From NCBI RefSeq assembly GCF_014764405.1, contig NZ_CP061725.1, positions 1,302,001 to 1,366,000 on the forward strand: DNA of 64,000 nucleotides. Direction: 5' to 3'. The notes under the pieces were generated by a model that was given only the letters and a program-made list of their open reading frames with translations, searched no databases and was not told the origin of the DNA. A program made the position numbers and the translations under genes. Origin of the DNA: Micromonospora craniellae. GTDB taxonomy: Bacteria > Actinomycetota > Actinomycetes > Mycobacteriales > Micromonosporaceae. Shown piece after piece: positions 40,954 to 50,314 of this stretch. Position 1 is the stretch's first letter. Every line of letters starts with the position of its first letter.

Positions 40954-43068
40954 ATGTCGTCAGGCTCCGTCACGGCGCCGGTTCATCGGGCCGCCGCTCG
41001 GCGACCGCCGGCGCCCGGCTCGGGTTTCCGCCAGGACATCCAGGGATTGCGCGCCTTCGCGGTCGTGGTGGTGATCCTCGAACACGTCTTCGGGTGGCCG
41101 GCCGGCGGTTTCGTCGGCGTCGACGTCTTCTTCGTCGTCTCCGGTTTCCTGATCACCGGCCTGCTGCTCGACGAGCACGACCGGAGAGGACGGATCTCCT
41201 TCGCGGACTTCTACCGGCGCCGGGTCCGCCGCATCCTGCCGCTGGCGATGCTCGTCCTGGCGAGCACCTACCTCGCGTCGTCGCTGCTGTTCCTCGGCGA
41301 GCGGGTGCGCGCGACGGCCTGGGACGCACTCTGGGCCGGACTCTTCGCGGCCAACTGGCGCTTCGCGGCCGCCGGCACGGACTACTGGCAGACCGACGGG
41401 CCGGTCTCGCCGTTACGGCACTACTGGTCGCTCTCCGTCGAAGAGCAGTTCTACCTGGTCTGGCCGGTACTGCTGGTGGCGGTGCTCGGCCTGGCCGCCC
41501 GACGGGGCGGGTACGGCAGCCGGTCCCGGTGGGCGGTCGGTGTGGTGCTGGCGGCCGTGGTCGTCGGCTCTATCGCGTTCGCCATGTGGGAGGTCGGTCA
41601 ACGCCCGACTGTCGCCTACTTCTCGACCTTCTCCCGCGCCTGGGAACTCGGGGTGGGGGCGCTGCTCGCGGTGGCGGCGCCGCTGCTGGCCCGGATTCCG
41701 ACCCCGGCTCGCCCGGCATACCAATGGCTGGGCCTGACCGGCTTGGTCGTCTCGGTGCTCGTCATCACCGCGCAGTCGCCCTTCCCGGTCCCAGGCGCCT
41801 TCCTGGCGGTGATCTCGACGGCCCTGGTCATCGCCGGGGGCGTGGGTGGCCAGCGGCTGATGTTCCCGCTGACCAACCGAGCGGTCGGGTACGTCGGTGA
41901 CCTCTCCTACTCGCTCTACCTGTGGCACTTCCCGCTGCTCATCCTGATCGGGGCCGCTCTGCCGGCCGGTGGACACATCGTCGCGGTACTCACGCTCGTC
42001 GGCACGGCGGCGCTATCGGTCCTCTCCTATCACCTGGTGGAGAATCCGGTCCGCCGATCGTCCTGGCTGGAGCGGCGGCCTCCGGGCACGCCTCGACAGC
42101 TCACCGGCGTGGCCCGCTTCCGCCGCGCCGCCAGCCTGGTGGCGCTGGCCGCAGTCACGGTCTCGGTGGGCACGGTGGCAGTCCGTACCTCGTCGTCGCC
42201 GCAGGTCGTACCGGAGGTGGCGGTGGTCGCCTCGCAGCGGGAGCTGTCGCAGCAGATCGGGGCGGCACTCGACGCCGCCGACTGGCCGGTGCTGACCCCT
42301 CCTCCGGGCGAACTGGACACTCTGGGATTCACGCGCGGGGATGGCCAGGGTTGTCGGCCCTCGGTCCCGGAGGGCAACGACTGCACCGTCACGCCGCGCC
42401 CCCGCAGGCTGGCGGTCGTCGTCGGAGACTCGATCGGCAGTGCCTGGCTGCCTTTGGTGCGGCGGGTGCTCGAACCGGACGGGTGGGAGGTGCGGGACCT
42501 GACCTACGCCGGCTGCCCCTTCCTCGCCTCGGACACGGTGTCACCGACCGCGAGCATCACCGAGGCGTGCCCCGGTCACCGGCGGGCGGTACGTACCGTC
42601 ATCGAGAACAGCCGGCCCGATCTGGTGATCCTCAGCAACGCCTACCGGCAGCGGTTCGCCGACACCGGCGGGAACCCGTCGCTGGCCGAGTGGGAGCAGG
42701 CCGCCCGCACCGCCAAGGAGAGGTGGCTCGGTGCGGCGGGCCGCGTGGTGGCCCTGCAACCGCCGCCGCTCGGCCCTGATCCGAAGACCTGCATCACCCG
42801 ACTCTCCGTGCCCCGCGACTGCGTCTCGACGCTCTCGGAGGAGTACCGGTCGTACGCCGAGGCCGACCGGAGAGTCTGGGGCGGTAAGGGCTCGTGGTAC
42901 ATCCCCACCACGGACTGGTTCTGTCTCTCCGGGCGCTGCCCCATCTTCATCGGCGGCGTCATCGTCCGACGCGACGGCAACCACGTCACGGCAGACTATG
43001 CCCGCCGGCTGAGCCCGCTGTTCGACGACGCGCTGACCCCGGTCCTCGGTCAGCCGTCGACCGAATAG
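40954..43068 (+). CDS. Acyltransferase-3 / SGNH-hydrolase fusion (OafA-type O-acetyltransferase)
   Basis: A 704-residue protein. The N-terminal acyltransferase_3 domain has about 10 helices (residues 30-365) with the starting DIQGLRAFAVVVVILEHVFG, the Arg and His that handle acetyl-CoA, and later SLSVEEQFYLVWPVLL and YSLYLWHFPLL. A further helix at about 390-410 leads to an extracytoplasmic SGNH domain: VVVGDSIGSAW (nucleophile Ser), an Asn in LSNAYRQRF, and a late DGNHVTADY giving Asp/His. It acetylates the exported polysaccharide. ATG 40954 is preferred over GTG 40939 because GAGGAAGGA is well placed. Last gene of the cluster. Confidence 0.94.
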   Translation: MSSGSVTAPVHRAAARRPPAPGSGFRQDIQGLRAFAVVVVILEHVFGWPAGGFVGVDVFFVVSGFLITGLLLDEHDRRGRISFADFYRRRVRRILPLAMLVLASTYLASSLLFLGERVRATAWDALWAGLFAANWRFAAAGTDYWQTDGPVSPLRHYWSLSVEEQFYLVWPVLLVAVLGLAARRGGYGSRSRWAVGVVLAAVVVGSIAFAMWEVGQRPTVAYFSTFSRAWELGVGALLAVAAPLLARIPTPARPAYQWLGLTGLVVSVLVITAQSPFPVPGAFLAVISTALVIAGGVGGQRLMFPLTNRAVGYVGDLSYSLYLWHFPLLILIGAALPAGGHIVAVLTLVGTAALSVLSYHLVENPVRRSSWLERRPPGTPRQLTGVARFRRAASLVALAAVTVSVGTVAVRTSSSPQVVPEVAVVASQRELSQQIGAALDAADWPVLTPPPGELDTLGFTRGDGQGCRPSVPEGNDCTVTPRPRRLAVVVGDSIGSAWLPLVRRVLEPDGWEVRDLTYAGCPFLASDTVSPTASITEACPGHRRAVRTVIENSRPDLVILSNAYRQRFADTGGNPSLAEWEQAARTAKERWLGAAGRVVALQPPPLGPDPKTCITRLSVPRDCVSTLSEEYRSYAEADRRVWGGKGSWYIPTTDWFCLSGRCPIFIGGVIVRRDGNHVTADYARRLSPLFDDALTPVLGQPSTE

Positions 43069-43077
43069 GCCCGAGCG

Positions 43078-44925
43078 CTACCGTACGTTAGGTCGCCGCC
43101 GCAGCAGGACCAGCACGACGAGCCCACCCACCAGGGCGACTCCGGCCGCGACGAGCAGCGGTACCGCCCAGCCGGGCCGGGACTGCACCTCGCCACCGGC
43201 CGCGACGGATGCCTCCCGGTACGCCTGCGCCAACGCGTTCGTCGGCGCCGCCTCCGCCGCCTCGGCGAACCGGGTGGCGGCCTTGGCCTCGTCGTCACCG
43301 AAGTACGCGTCCAGGGCGCTGCGGTAGAGCCGGTCCGGCTCGCCGAGGGTGTGCTCGACACCGGCGGCGGCGAGGAGCCCGGTCATCCGGGAGACCGGGA
43401 CAACGAGACGGTTCGGCCGGTCGGGCTGCAACAGGTCGTTGTCGAGCATCCCGACCACCCGCCCCTGCCCGTCGATCACGATGCCGCCTCGGGACGAGGA
43501 GCCGATGTCCTCGTTGATGCGGTAGGTGAACGACTCGACGTCCAATTCGGTCACCTGCACCGGCTTGGCCAGGACCTGGTAGGCGGCGGATCGGTAGTCG
43601 GTGTCGGTGGTGCCGTAGCCGAGCGCGTGCAACGCCGTCCCGGCGGTGATCGCGGCCGACGTGTTCAGCTCCACGGCGGGCAGGTTCGCCTGGTCGAGCT
43701 TGACCAGTGCCAGGTTGCCCTCGTCAAGGCTGAGCGCACGGACGACGGTACCGGGGATCGCCGGGCCGTCCTTGAGGTCACCCTTCGCCACGTTCAGCTG
43801 TCCGTGCAGGGTAGCCGCCGGCTGTGTACCGGGCTCGAGTCCGGTGAAGACGCTGCTCGCCTGCCTGGCCCGGACGAAACCGCGGACCTCGGCGGCCTTC
43901 AGTTCGCCGTCCGCCACCAGGGTGTCGGCCAACGAACCGAGCGCGTGTTCGAGCAGGATGTCCGGGGTGGGCTGCACGCACTGCCCGTTGGTGAGCACGT
44001 GACCGTCGTTGTTGACCACGAACCCCGTGCAGCGGCGGCTGAAGGTGAACGGCTCCGGGTGCAGCAGCGCGTTGTCCTGCCGGTTGCGGATGAAGCCGGT
44101 GAGGACGGCCTCCAGGAAGACCATCGAGGGTACCGCAGTGGCTAGGGTGCGCTCCTCCGCGCTGCGCGGCGTGCTCTCCGCCCATGGCTTGAGTCCCGGT
44201 GCGGGCGGAGTGGCGGTCGGGGCGGGGGCTGGCGTCGCGGGGTCGGACCCGCTCGCCGAGATGGCCCAGACGCCTGCGCCGCCACCGGCGACCGCGGCCA
44301 GGAGCAGCGCGGCGACCGCGACCCAGAGGCCGGTCTGCCGCTTGGGCGGTGCCGAGGGCTGAATTCGGCGCGCCGGGGCGGTGAACGGGTCGTGCTGCGG
44401 CGGATCGTCGAGGGCCGCACCGAGGCCCGGCGAGGTCGGTGCGCCCGAGACAGGATCGGCGTAGACCGGCTGCGTGGGGATTGGACCGGGCTGCGTCGAC
44501 GTGCCGGAGACCGGTTGCGGCGCACCGGAGATCGGTTGCGGCGGGCCAGAGATCGGGTGCGGGGCACCGGACACCGGCACGGGCGGACTCGACACCGGCG
44601 GCGGGGTAGGCGTGGGTACGGGCTGGTAGTCGACCCCGAGGGCCGGGAAGAGCTTCTCCGCGGCCGGCCCGACGTCGGCGGAGTAGGCCACCCAGGGGGC
44701 GGCGGCGGAGAAGTCGGCGTACGTGAAAGGCAACCCGCCCGGGGCCTGCGCCAGGTTGTTGACGATCCCGGCGAACGCCTCGCGCCAGCCCGGGGTGGCG
44801 GCGACTGCGGCGTCCAACACCACCACCGTCACGAAACGGCCCTGCCCGTCGATGGCCGCCCATGCCTTACCGACCGGCGACCCGCCCAGCAGGTGGGTGT
44901 ACCGGTAGGGGCCGTCCGGCTGCAT
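43078..44925 (-). CDS. Membrane-anchored trypsin-like pseudo-protease
   Basis: A 615-residue protein: N-terminal cytoplasmic domain (about 1-100), Pro-rich linker with SGAPQP/SGPPQP repeats (about 105-165), membrane helix (about 199-220), chymotrypsin-fold domain (about 255-510), and a C-terminal helical part with a second helix (about 585-605). The protease fold is recognisable: CTGFVVNNDGHVLTNGQCV, GNLALVKLD, and GSSSRGGIVIDGQGRVVGML. All three catalytic positions look changed: Gln in place of His in TNGQC, Asn in place of Asp in GNLALVKL, and SRGG in place of SGG. It is probably a non-catalytic scaffold or sensor. It converges on the acyltransferase gene with 9 bases between. Confidence 0.83.
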   Translation of the reverse strand: MQPDGPYRYTHLLGGSPVGKAWAAIDGQGRFVTVVVLDAAVAATPGWREAFAGIVNNLAQAPGGLPFTYADFSAAAPWVAYSADVGPAAEKLFPALGVDYQPVPTPTPPPVSSPPVPVSGAPHPISGPPQPISGAPQPVSGTSTQPGPIPTQPVYADPVSGAPTSPGLGAALDDPPQHDPFTAPARRIQPSAPPKRQTGLWVAVAALLLAAVAGGGAGVWAISASGSDPATPAPAPTATPPAPGLKPWAESTPRSAEERTLATAVPSMVFLEAVLTGFIRNRQDNALLHPEPFTFSRRCTGFVVNNDGHVLTNGQCVQPTPDILLEHALGSLADTLVADGELKAAEVRGFVRARQASSVFTGLEPGTQPAATLHGQLNVAKGDLKDGPAIPGTVVRALSLDEGNLALVKLDQANLPAVELNTSAAITAGTALHALGYGTTDTDYRSAAYQVLAKPVQVTELDVESFTYRINEDIGSSSRGGIVIDGQGRVVGMLDNDLLQPDRPNRLVVPVSRMTGLLAAAGVEHTLGEPDRLYRSALDAYFGDDEAKAATRFAEAAEAAPTNALAQAYREASVAAGGEVQSRPGWAVPLLVAAGVALVGGLVVLVLLRRRPNVR

Positions 44926-45062
44926 GACAACTCCCTCTACTCGACCGCGCTGCGGATCCTATCGACCCGCCGCATCTCGCCTGGGCCACCGGTGGTCGCC
45001 CTGCCGGCAACCGCCCCGAATGCGCAGGTCACGACCGGTGAGGAGACGCAAGGGTTGCTATG

Positions 45063-45074
45063 TGAAAGTTTTCA
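45063..45074. promoter_or_regulatory. Palindromic operator upstream of hutR
   Basis: TGAAAGTTTTCA (TGAAA-N2-TTTCA) lies 16 bases upstream of the regulator's GTG start and is AT-rich in a GC-rich setting. This form fits RpiR/MurR-family operators. It probably mediates autoregulation and control of the hut genes downstream. Confidence 0.6.
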
Positions 45075-45090
45075 TGCATAGAGTCGCTCT

Positions 45091-45939
45091 GTGAATGACG
45101 GAGTCACCGTGGCGCCGACCGAGCGGGTCCTCGGCCTGTTCGACGGGGTCCGGCTGACTCCGACGCAACGACGCATCGCGCACTGCCTGGTGCAGCACGC
45201 GCCCTCCGTCGGCTACCTCTCCGCCGCCGAGGTCGCCGAGCTGGCCGGGGTCAGCCAGCCGTCGGTCACCCGGTTCGCGGTGGCGCTGGGCCACGACGGC
45301 TATCCGGCGCTGCGTCGCCGGTTGCGCGAGCTGACCGCCGCCGCGCCCGGTCCGGCCACCGCCGGCAACGAACTCCAACAGGCCGTACGCGCCGAGATGG
45401 GCAACCTCGACCGGCTGGCCGCGCAGCTCGCCGACCGGGACCGGATCGCCGAGACCGGGCGGCTGCTGGCCGCCAGCCGGCCACTGCCCGTGCTCGGGCT
45501 GCGCGCCGCCGCGCCGCTGGCCGCGTACTTCGCGTACTTCGCCGCCAAGGTGCACCCGGACGTGCGGGTGCTCGACGACGGGGGCAGCCTGCTCACCGAC
45601 CGGGTGGAGCAGGCGGCCGAGGCCGGGGCCGGCGCGCTGCTGGCGTTCGTGCTGCCTCGTTATCCCCGGGAGACGCTGGACGCGCTGCGCGAGGCCCGGT
45701 CCGCCGGGCTGACCGTGGTCGCGATCACCGACTCGCCGGTCAGCCCGGCGACCGAGCACGCCGACGTGGTGCTGGCCGCGGCGGTCGGCGCACAGCTCGT
45801 GTTCGACCTGCACACCGCTCCGATGACCCTGGCCATGGTGCTGCTCCAGGCGATCTGTGACGCCGCCCCGGCCGATACCCAGCGGCGGCTGGAGGCGTTC
45901 GAGACCTCGGCCGCCCGTCGTCAGTTGTTCCTCGGTTAG
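45091..45939 (+). CDS. RpiR/MurR-family transcription regulator of the hut operon
   Basis: A 282-residue regulator with an N-terminal HTH_6 domain (about residues 8-85: LTPTQRRIAHCLVQHAPS, LSAAEVAELAGVSQPSVTRF) and a C-terminal SIS sugar/ligand-binding domain (about 125-255: LGLRAAAPLAAYFAYFAAKV, GLTVVAITDSPVSPATEHAD). It is 13 bases ahead of hutU and in the same direction. The ligand is probably a histidine-pathway intermediate rather than a sugar phosphate (inference from context). Start GTG 45091. Confidence 0.88.
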   Translation: MNDGVTVAPTERVLGLFDGVRLTPTQRRIAHCLVQHAPSVGYLSAAEVAELAGVSQPSVTRFAVALGHDGYPALRRRLRELTAAAPGPATAGNELQQAVRAEMGNLDRLAAQLADRDRIAETGRLLAASRPLPVLGLRAAAPLAAYFAYFAAKVHPDVRVLDDGGSLLTDRVEQAAEAGAGALLAFVLPRYPRETLDALREARSAGLTVVAITDSPVSPATEHADVVLAAAVGAQLVFDLHTAPMTLAMVLLQAICDAAPADTQRRLEAFETSAARRQLFLG

Positions 45940-45952
45940 GGGGAGTTCCGCT

Positions 45953-47650
45953 ATGACGCGATCCACGTCGACCACGCCCGGACACATCCGGGCCGCGCGC
46001 GGCACCGAGCGCACCGCCCGTGGCTGGCAGCAGGAGGCCGCGCTGCGGATGCTGATGAACAACCTCGACCCGGAGGTCGCCGAACGCCCCGACGACCTGG
46101 TCGTCTACGGCGGCACCGGGAAGGCCGCGCGGGACTGGCCGTCGTACCACGCCCTGGTGCGGACGCTCACCGACCTGCGTGACGACGAGACGATGCTGGT
46201 GCAGTCGGGTCGGCCGGTCGGTGTGCTGCGGACCCACGAGTGGGCGCCCCGGGTGCTGCTGGCCAACTCCAACCTGGTCGGTGACTGGGCGACCTGGCCG
46301 GAGTTCCGCCGCCTGGAGCAGCTCGGCCTGACCATGTACGGCCAGATGACCGCCGGTTCGTGGATCTACATCGGCACCCAGGGCATCCTCCAGGGCACCT
46401 ACGAGACCTTCGCGGCCGTCGCCGAGAAGCTCGCCGGCGCCCGTGGTGACGGGCAACAGCGCAGCGGCGGCACCCTGGCCGGCACGGTGACGCTCACCGG
46501 CGGGTGCGGCGGGATGGGCGGCGCCCAGGCGCTGGCGGTCACCATGAACGGCGGCGCCTGCCTGATCGTGGACGTGGACCGCACCCGGCTGGAACGCCGG
46601 GTGCACGACCGCTACCTGGACGAGATCGCCGACGACCTGGACGACGCGGTCGAGCGGGTCCTCGCGGCGAAGCGGGATCGTCGCGCGCTCAGCGTGGGCG
46701 TGGTCGGCAACGCCGCCACGGTCTTCCCCGAACTGCTACGCCGGGGCGTGCCCATCGACGTGGTCACCGACCAGACCAGCGCCCACGACCCGCTGTCGTA
46801 CCTGCCGGAGGGGGTGGAGCCGGCCGACGCCCGGGAGTACGCGGCGACGGCGCCGGCCGAGTTCACCGACCGGGCCCGGGCGTCGATGGCGAAGCACGTC
46901 GAGGCGATGGTGGGCTTCCTGGACGCCGGCGCGGAGGTCTTCGACTACGGCAACTCGATCCGGGGCGAGGCGCAGCTCGGCGGGTACCAGCGCGCCTTCG
47001 ACTTCCCCGGCTTCGTGCCGGCGTACATCCGGCCGTTGTTCTGTGCGGGCAAGGGACCGTTCCGGTGGGCGGCGCTCTCCGGCGACCCGGCCGACATCGC
47101 GGCCACCGACCGGGCGGTCCTGGAGCTGTTCCCGGAGAACGAGTCGCTGGCCCGGTGGATCCGGTTGGCCGGCGAGCGGGTCGCCTTCCAGGGCCTGCCG
47201 GCGCGGATCTGCTGGCTCGGCTACGGCGAGCGGGACGTCGCGGGCGTACGGTTCAACGAGATGGTCGCCTCCGGTGAGCTGAGTGCCCCGGTGGTGATCG
47301 GGCGCGACCACCTGGACTGCGGCAGCGTGGCGAGCCCGTACCGGGAGACCGAGGCGATGGCCGACGGCTCCGACGCGATCGCCGACTGGCCGCTGCTGAA
47401 CGCGCTTGTCAACACCGCCAGCGGGGCGTCCTGGGTGTCGATCCACCACGGCGGCGGAGTGGGCATCGGCCGGTCCCTGCACGCCGGTCAGGTCTGTGTG
47501 GCCGACGGCACCGCGCCGGCCGGGCAGAAGATCGAGCGGGTGCTCACCAACGATCCGGCGATGGGGGTGATCCGGCACGTCGACGCCGGCTACGACTCGG
47601 CCCGCGAGGTCGCCGCCCGCACCGGCGTCCACGTCCCGATGGCGGAGTAG
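45953..47650 (+). CDS. hutU: Urocanate hydratase
   Basis: A 565-residue urocanase converting urocanate to 4-imidazolone-5-propionate with tightly bound NAD. Conserved blocks: VYGGTGKAARDWPSYHALV, LVQSGRPVGVLRTHEWAPRV, the NAD-binding TLTGGCGGMGGAQALAV (about residue 183), and the catalytic Cys region FNEMVASGELSAPVVIGRDH followed by LDCGSVASPYRETE. Length is typical (about 550-570). ATG 45953 follows GGGGGAG. Second gene of the hut operon; an intergenic repeat separates it from the M20 gene. Confidence 0.97.
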   Translation: MTRSTSTTPGHIRAARGTERTARGWQQEAALRMLMNNLDPEVAERPDDLVVYGGTGKAARDWPSYHALVRTLTDLRDDETMLVQSGRPVGVLRTHEWAPRVLLANSNLVGDWATWPEFRRLEQLGLTMYGQMTAGSWIYIGTQGILQGTYETFAAVAEKLAGARGDGQQRSGGTLAGTVTLTGGCGGMGGAQALAVTMNGGACLIVDVDRTRLERRVHDRYLDEIADDLDDAVERVLAAKRDRRALSVGVVGNAATVFPELLRRGVPIDVVTDQTSAHDPLSYLPEGVEPADAREYAATAPAEFTDRARASMAKHVEAMVGFLDAGAEVFDYGNSIRGEAQLGGYQRAFDFPGFVPAYIRPLFCAGKGPFRWAALSGDPADIAATDRAVLELFPENESLARWIRLAGERVAFQGLPARICWLGYGERDVAGVRFNEMVASGELSAPVVIGRDHLDCGSVASPYRETEAMADGSDAIADWPLLNALVNTASGASWVSIHHGGGVGIGRSLHAGQVCVADGTAPAGQKIERVLTNDPAMGVIRHVDAGYDSAREVAARTGVHVPMAE

Positions 47651-47652
47651 GC

Positions 47653-47698
47653 GTGAGCGTGAGGAGTGCAGCGAAGCGGAGCCCCGCAGTCGCGAACA
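47653..47698. repeat. Intergenic GAGCG/AGCGAAGCGGAG repeat-like sequence
   Basis: A purine-rich stretch of short GTGAGCG, GAGGAG and GCGAAGCGGAG units fills the gap between hutU and the M20 gene. Sequences of this type recur between genes in Micromonosporaceae. Related units lie between rph and rdgB (53792-53843). Confidence 0.5.
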
Positions 47699-47711
47699 AC
47701 AGGAGAACGCC

Positions 47712-48935
47712 ATGACGGAGTTGCCCGACAGGTTCCGGGAACTTTGGGACGAGATCGCGCCGGTCGGGCGGGACGCGGACAGCGGCGGCTACCTGCGGTA
47801 CGCGCTCACCGCGCCGGAGCTGCGGCTACGGGCGTGGTTCCGGGAGCAGGCCGACGCCCGGGGCATGCCGGTGGCCCAGGACGGCAACGGCAACCTGTTC
47901 GCCTGGTGGGGTGACCCGGACGCGGGTGGCGCGGTGCTGACCGGCAGCCACTTCGACTCGGTGCCGCACGGCGGCGCGTACGACGGGCCGCTGGGCATCG
48001 TCAGCGCCTGGCTCGCCGTCGACGAGCTGCGGGCGGCCGGTGTCACCCCGACCCGTCCCCTGGTCGTCGCCGCCTTCGTCGAGGAGGAGGGCGCCCGTTT
48101 CGGCGTACCGTGCCTGGGCTCGCGGCTGCTCACCGGTCAGATCACGCCGGAGCGGGCGGGCGCGTTGCGGGACGCGTCCGGGGTGAGTTTCGCCGAGGCG
48201 CTGGGCGACCGGCCGGCGGGCGCCGATCCGGCGTTGCTGGGCCGGCTCGCGGCCTTCGTGGAGCTGCACGTCGAGCAGGGCCGCGCGCTCGTCGACCGGG
48301 ACGCGCCGGTCGCGGTGGCCAACGCCATCTGGCCGCACGGCCGCTGGCGTTTCGATGTCACCGGCGAGGGCAACCACGCCGGTACGACCCGGATGACGGA
48401 CCGCCGCGACCCCATGTTGACGTACGCGTTCACGGTGCTCGCGGCGAACAAGGAGGCCCGGCTGCGCGACGCGCACGCCACCGTGGGTCGGGTGACCGTG
48501 GAGCCGAACGCCACCAACGCGATCCCGTCCCGGGTGACCGGGTGGCTGGACGCCCGGGCCGCCGAACCGGAGACGCTGGCCGGGCTGGTCGAGGCGGTAC
48601 GCGCCAAGGCCACCGAACGGGCCCGGCGGGACGGTACCGAGGTGAGGGTGACCGAGGAGTCGGCGACGCCGCTGGTGGCCTTCGACGGCGGGCTGGCCGA
48701 CCGGCTGGCCGGGCTGCTGGCCGCGCCGGTGCTGCCGACCGGGGCCGGACACGACGCGGGGGTGCTGGCGGCACACGTACCGACCGCGATGCTCTTCGTC
48801 CGCAACCCGACCGGGGTGTCGCACTCCCCCGCCGAGTCGGCCACCGACGCCGACTGTGCCGCCGGAGTGGCCGCCCTGGCCCGGGTACTGACGGAGCTGA
48901 CGCAGGCGGCTCGGCTTGACGGGGGGTGGGCCTGA
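47712..48935 (+). CDS. M20-family amidohydrolase (allantoate amidohydrolase / N-carbamoyl amino acid hydrolase type) in the hut operon
   Basis: A 407-residue binuclear metal hydrolase. Ligands are visible: GSHFDSVPHGGAYDGPLG (His and Asp), EEEGARFG (Glu pair), ELHVEQG (His), and HSPAES near the C-terminus. A dimerisation domain (about residues 205-320: GEGNHAGTTRMTDRRDP) fits the AllC/HyuC group. Between hutU and hutF it most likely removes the formyl group from N-formyl-L-glutamate, replacing the missing HutG (inference). Its stop overlaps the hutF start. Confidence 0.88.
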   Translation: MTELPDRFRELWDEIAPVGRDADSGGYLRYALTAPELRLRAWFREQADARGMPVAQDGNGNLFAWWGDPDAGGAVLTGSHFDSVPHGGAYDGPLGIVSAWLAVDELRAAGVTPTRPLVVAAFVEEEGARFGVPCLGSRLLTGQITPERAGALRDASGVSFAEALGDRPAGADPALLGRLAAFVELHVEQGRALVDRDAPVAVANAIWPHGRWRFDVTGEGNHAGTTRMTDRRDPMLTYAFTVLAANKEARLRDAHATVGRVTVEPNATNAIPSRVTGWLDARAAEPETLAGLVEAVRAKATERARRDGTEVRVTEESATPLVAFDGGLADRLAGLLAAPVLPTGAGHDAGVLAAHVPTAMLFVRNPTGVSHSPAESATDADCAAGVAALARVLTELTQAARLDGGWA

Positions 48936-50314
48936 TGACCGCGACGCGATGGCTGGCCGAGTACGCGTGGCTGCCCGCACACGCCGAGCCGACCCCGGAC
49001 GTGCTGATCGAGGCCGTCAACGGCCGGATCACCGCCGTGACGCCACTGACTCCCGGCGGCGACCCGAACGCGGGCGTGGACGTGCTGGCCGACGCGGTGC
49101 GGTTGCCCGGGTTGACGCTGCCCGGTCTGGCCAACGCCCACTCGCACGCGTTCCACCGGGCGCTGCGCGGCCGTACCCACGGCGGACGCGGCGACTTCTG
49201 GAGCTGGCGCGACCAGATGTACGCGGTGACCGGCCACCTGGACCCGGACACGTACCTGGCGCTGGCCCGCGCGGTCTACGCCGAGATGGCACTGGCCGGG
49301 ATCACCTGTGTGGGCGAGTTCCACTACCTGCACCACGGTCCGGGCGGCACCCCGTACGCCGACCCGAACGCGATGGGCACGGCGCTGGTCGAGGCGGCGG
49401 CACAGGCCGGGATCCGGCTGACCCTGCTGGACACCTGCTACCTGACGGCCGGTGTGGACGGTGCGCCGTTGCTCGGGCCACAGCAGCGTTTCGGCGACGG
49501 TGACGCGCGGCGGTGGGCGGAACGGGCCGGCGCGTTCACCCCCGACCGGGAACGTGCCCGCGTCGGGGCGGCCGTGCACTCGGTCCGTGCCGTTCCGGCC
49601 GATCAGCTCGCCACCGTGGCCGGCTGGGCGCGGCAGCGGGACGCACCGTTGCATGTGCACCTGTCGGAGCAGTCTGCCGAGAACGACGCCTGCCGGGCCG
49701 TGCACGGGTTGACTCCGGCCGGTCTGCTGGCCGAGCACGGCGTGCTGGGACCGGCCACCACGGCGGTGCACGCCACTCATCCGACCAGCGCGGACGTGGC
49801 CCTGCTCGGGGAGAGCCGGACCGGTGTCTGTCTCTGCCCGACGACCGAACGCGACCTCGCCGACGGAATCGGACCGGCCCGCCGGATGGCCGACGCCGGG
49901 ATCCCGCTGAGCCTGGGCAGTGACAGTCACGCCGTGATCGACCCGTTCGAGGAGGCCCGCGCGATGGAACTGGACGAGCGGCTGCGTACCCGTCGACGCG
50001 GCCACTTCGCCCCGGCCGAGCTGCTCACCGCCGCCTCCGAGGCCGGGCACGCCGCGCTGGGCTGGACCGACGCCGGCCGGCTCGCCGTGGGTGACCGCGC
50101 CGACCTGGTCACGGTACGGCTGGACAGCGTACGCACGGCCGGGGTGGCCCCGGCGGGCGTGTGGTTCGCGGCGAGCGCCGCCGACGTGGCCCAGGTGGTG
50201 GTCGACGGTCGGGTGCTGGTCCGCGACGGCCGGCACGTCCGCGTCGACGTTCCGCGCGAGCTGGCCACGGCGGTCGCGGAGGTCTCCGGCGGGGAGGGAC
50301 ACCGTGCCCAGTGA
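48935..50314 (+). CDS. hutF: Formimidoylglutamate deiminase
   Basis: A 459-residue amidohydrolase-superfamily enzyme turning N-formimino-L-glutamate into N-formyl-L-glutamate and ammonia. Metal ligands: NAHSHAFHRAL (HxH, about residue 70), HVHLSEQSAEN (third His, about 240), the TAVHATH block, and LGSDSHAVIDPFEEARAMEL (Asp, about 330). The order HutF-HutI-HutH agrees with the role. The start ATG 48935 overlaps the previous stop, and its end overlaps hutI by 11 bases. Confidence 0.95.
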   Translation: MTATRWLAEYAWLPAHAEPTPDVLIEAVNGRITAVTPLTPGGDPNAGVDVLADAVRLPGLTLPGLANAHSHAFHRALRGRTHGGRGDFWSWRDQMYAVTGHLDPDTYLALARAVYAEMALAGITCVGEFHYLHHGPGGTPYADPNAMGTALVEAAAQAGIRLTLLDTCYLTAGVDGAPLLGPQQRFGDGDARRWAERAGAFTPDRERARVGAAVHSVRAVPADQLATVAGWARQRDAPLHVHLSEQSAENDACRAVHGLTPAGLLAEHGVLGPATTAVHATHPTSADVALLGESRTGVCLCPTTERDLADGIGPARRMADAGIPLSLGSDSHAVIDPFEEARAMELDERLRTRRRGHFAPAELLTAASEAGHAALGWTDAGRLAVGDRADLVTVRLDSVRTAGVAPAGVWFAASAADVAQVVVDGRVLVRDGRHVRVDVPRELATAVAEVSGGEGHRAQ

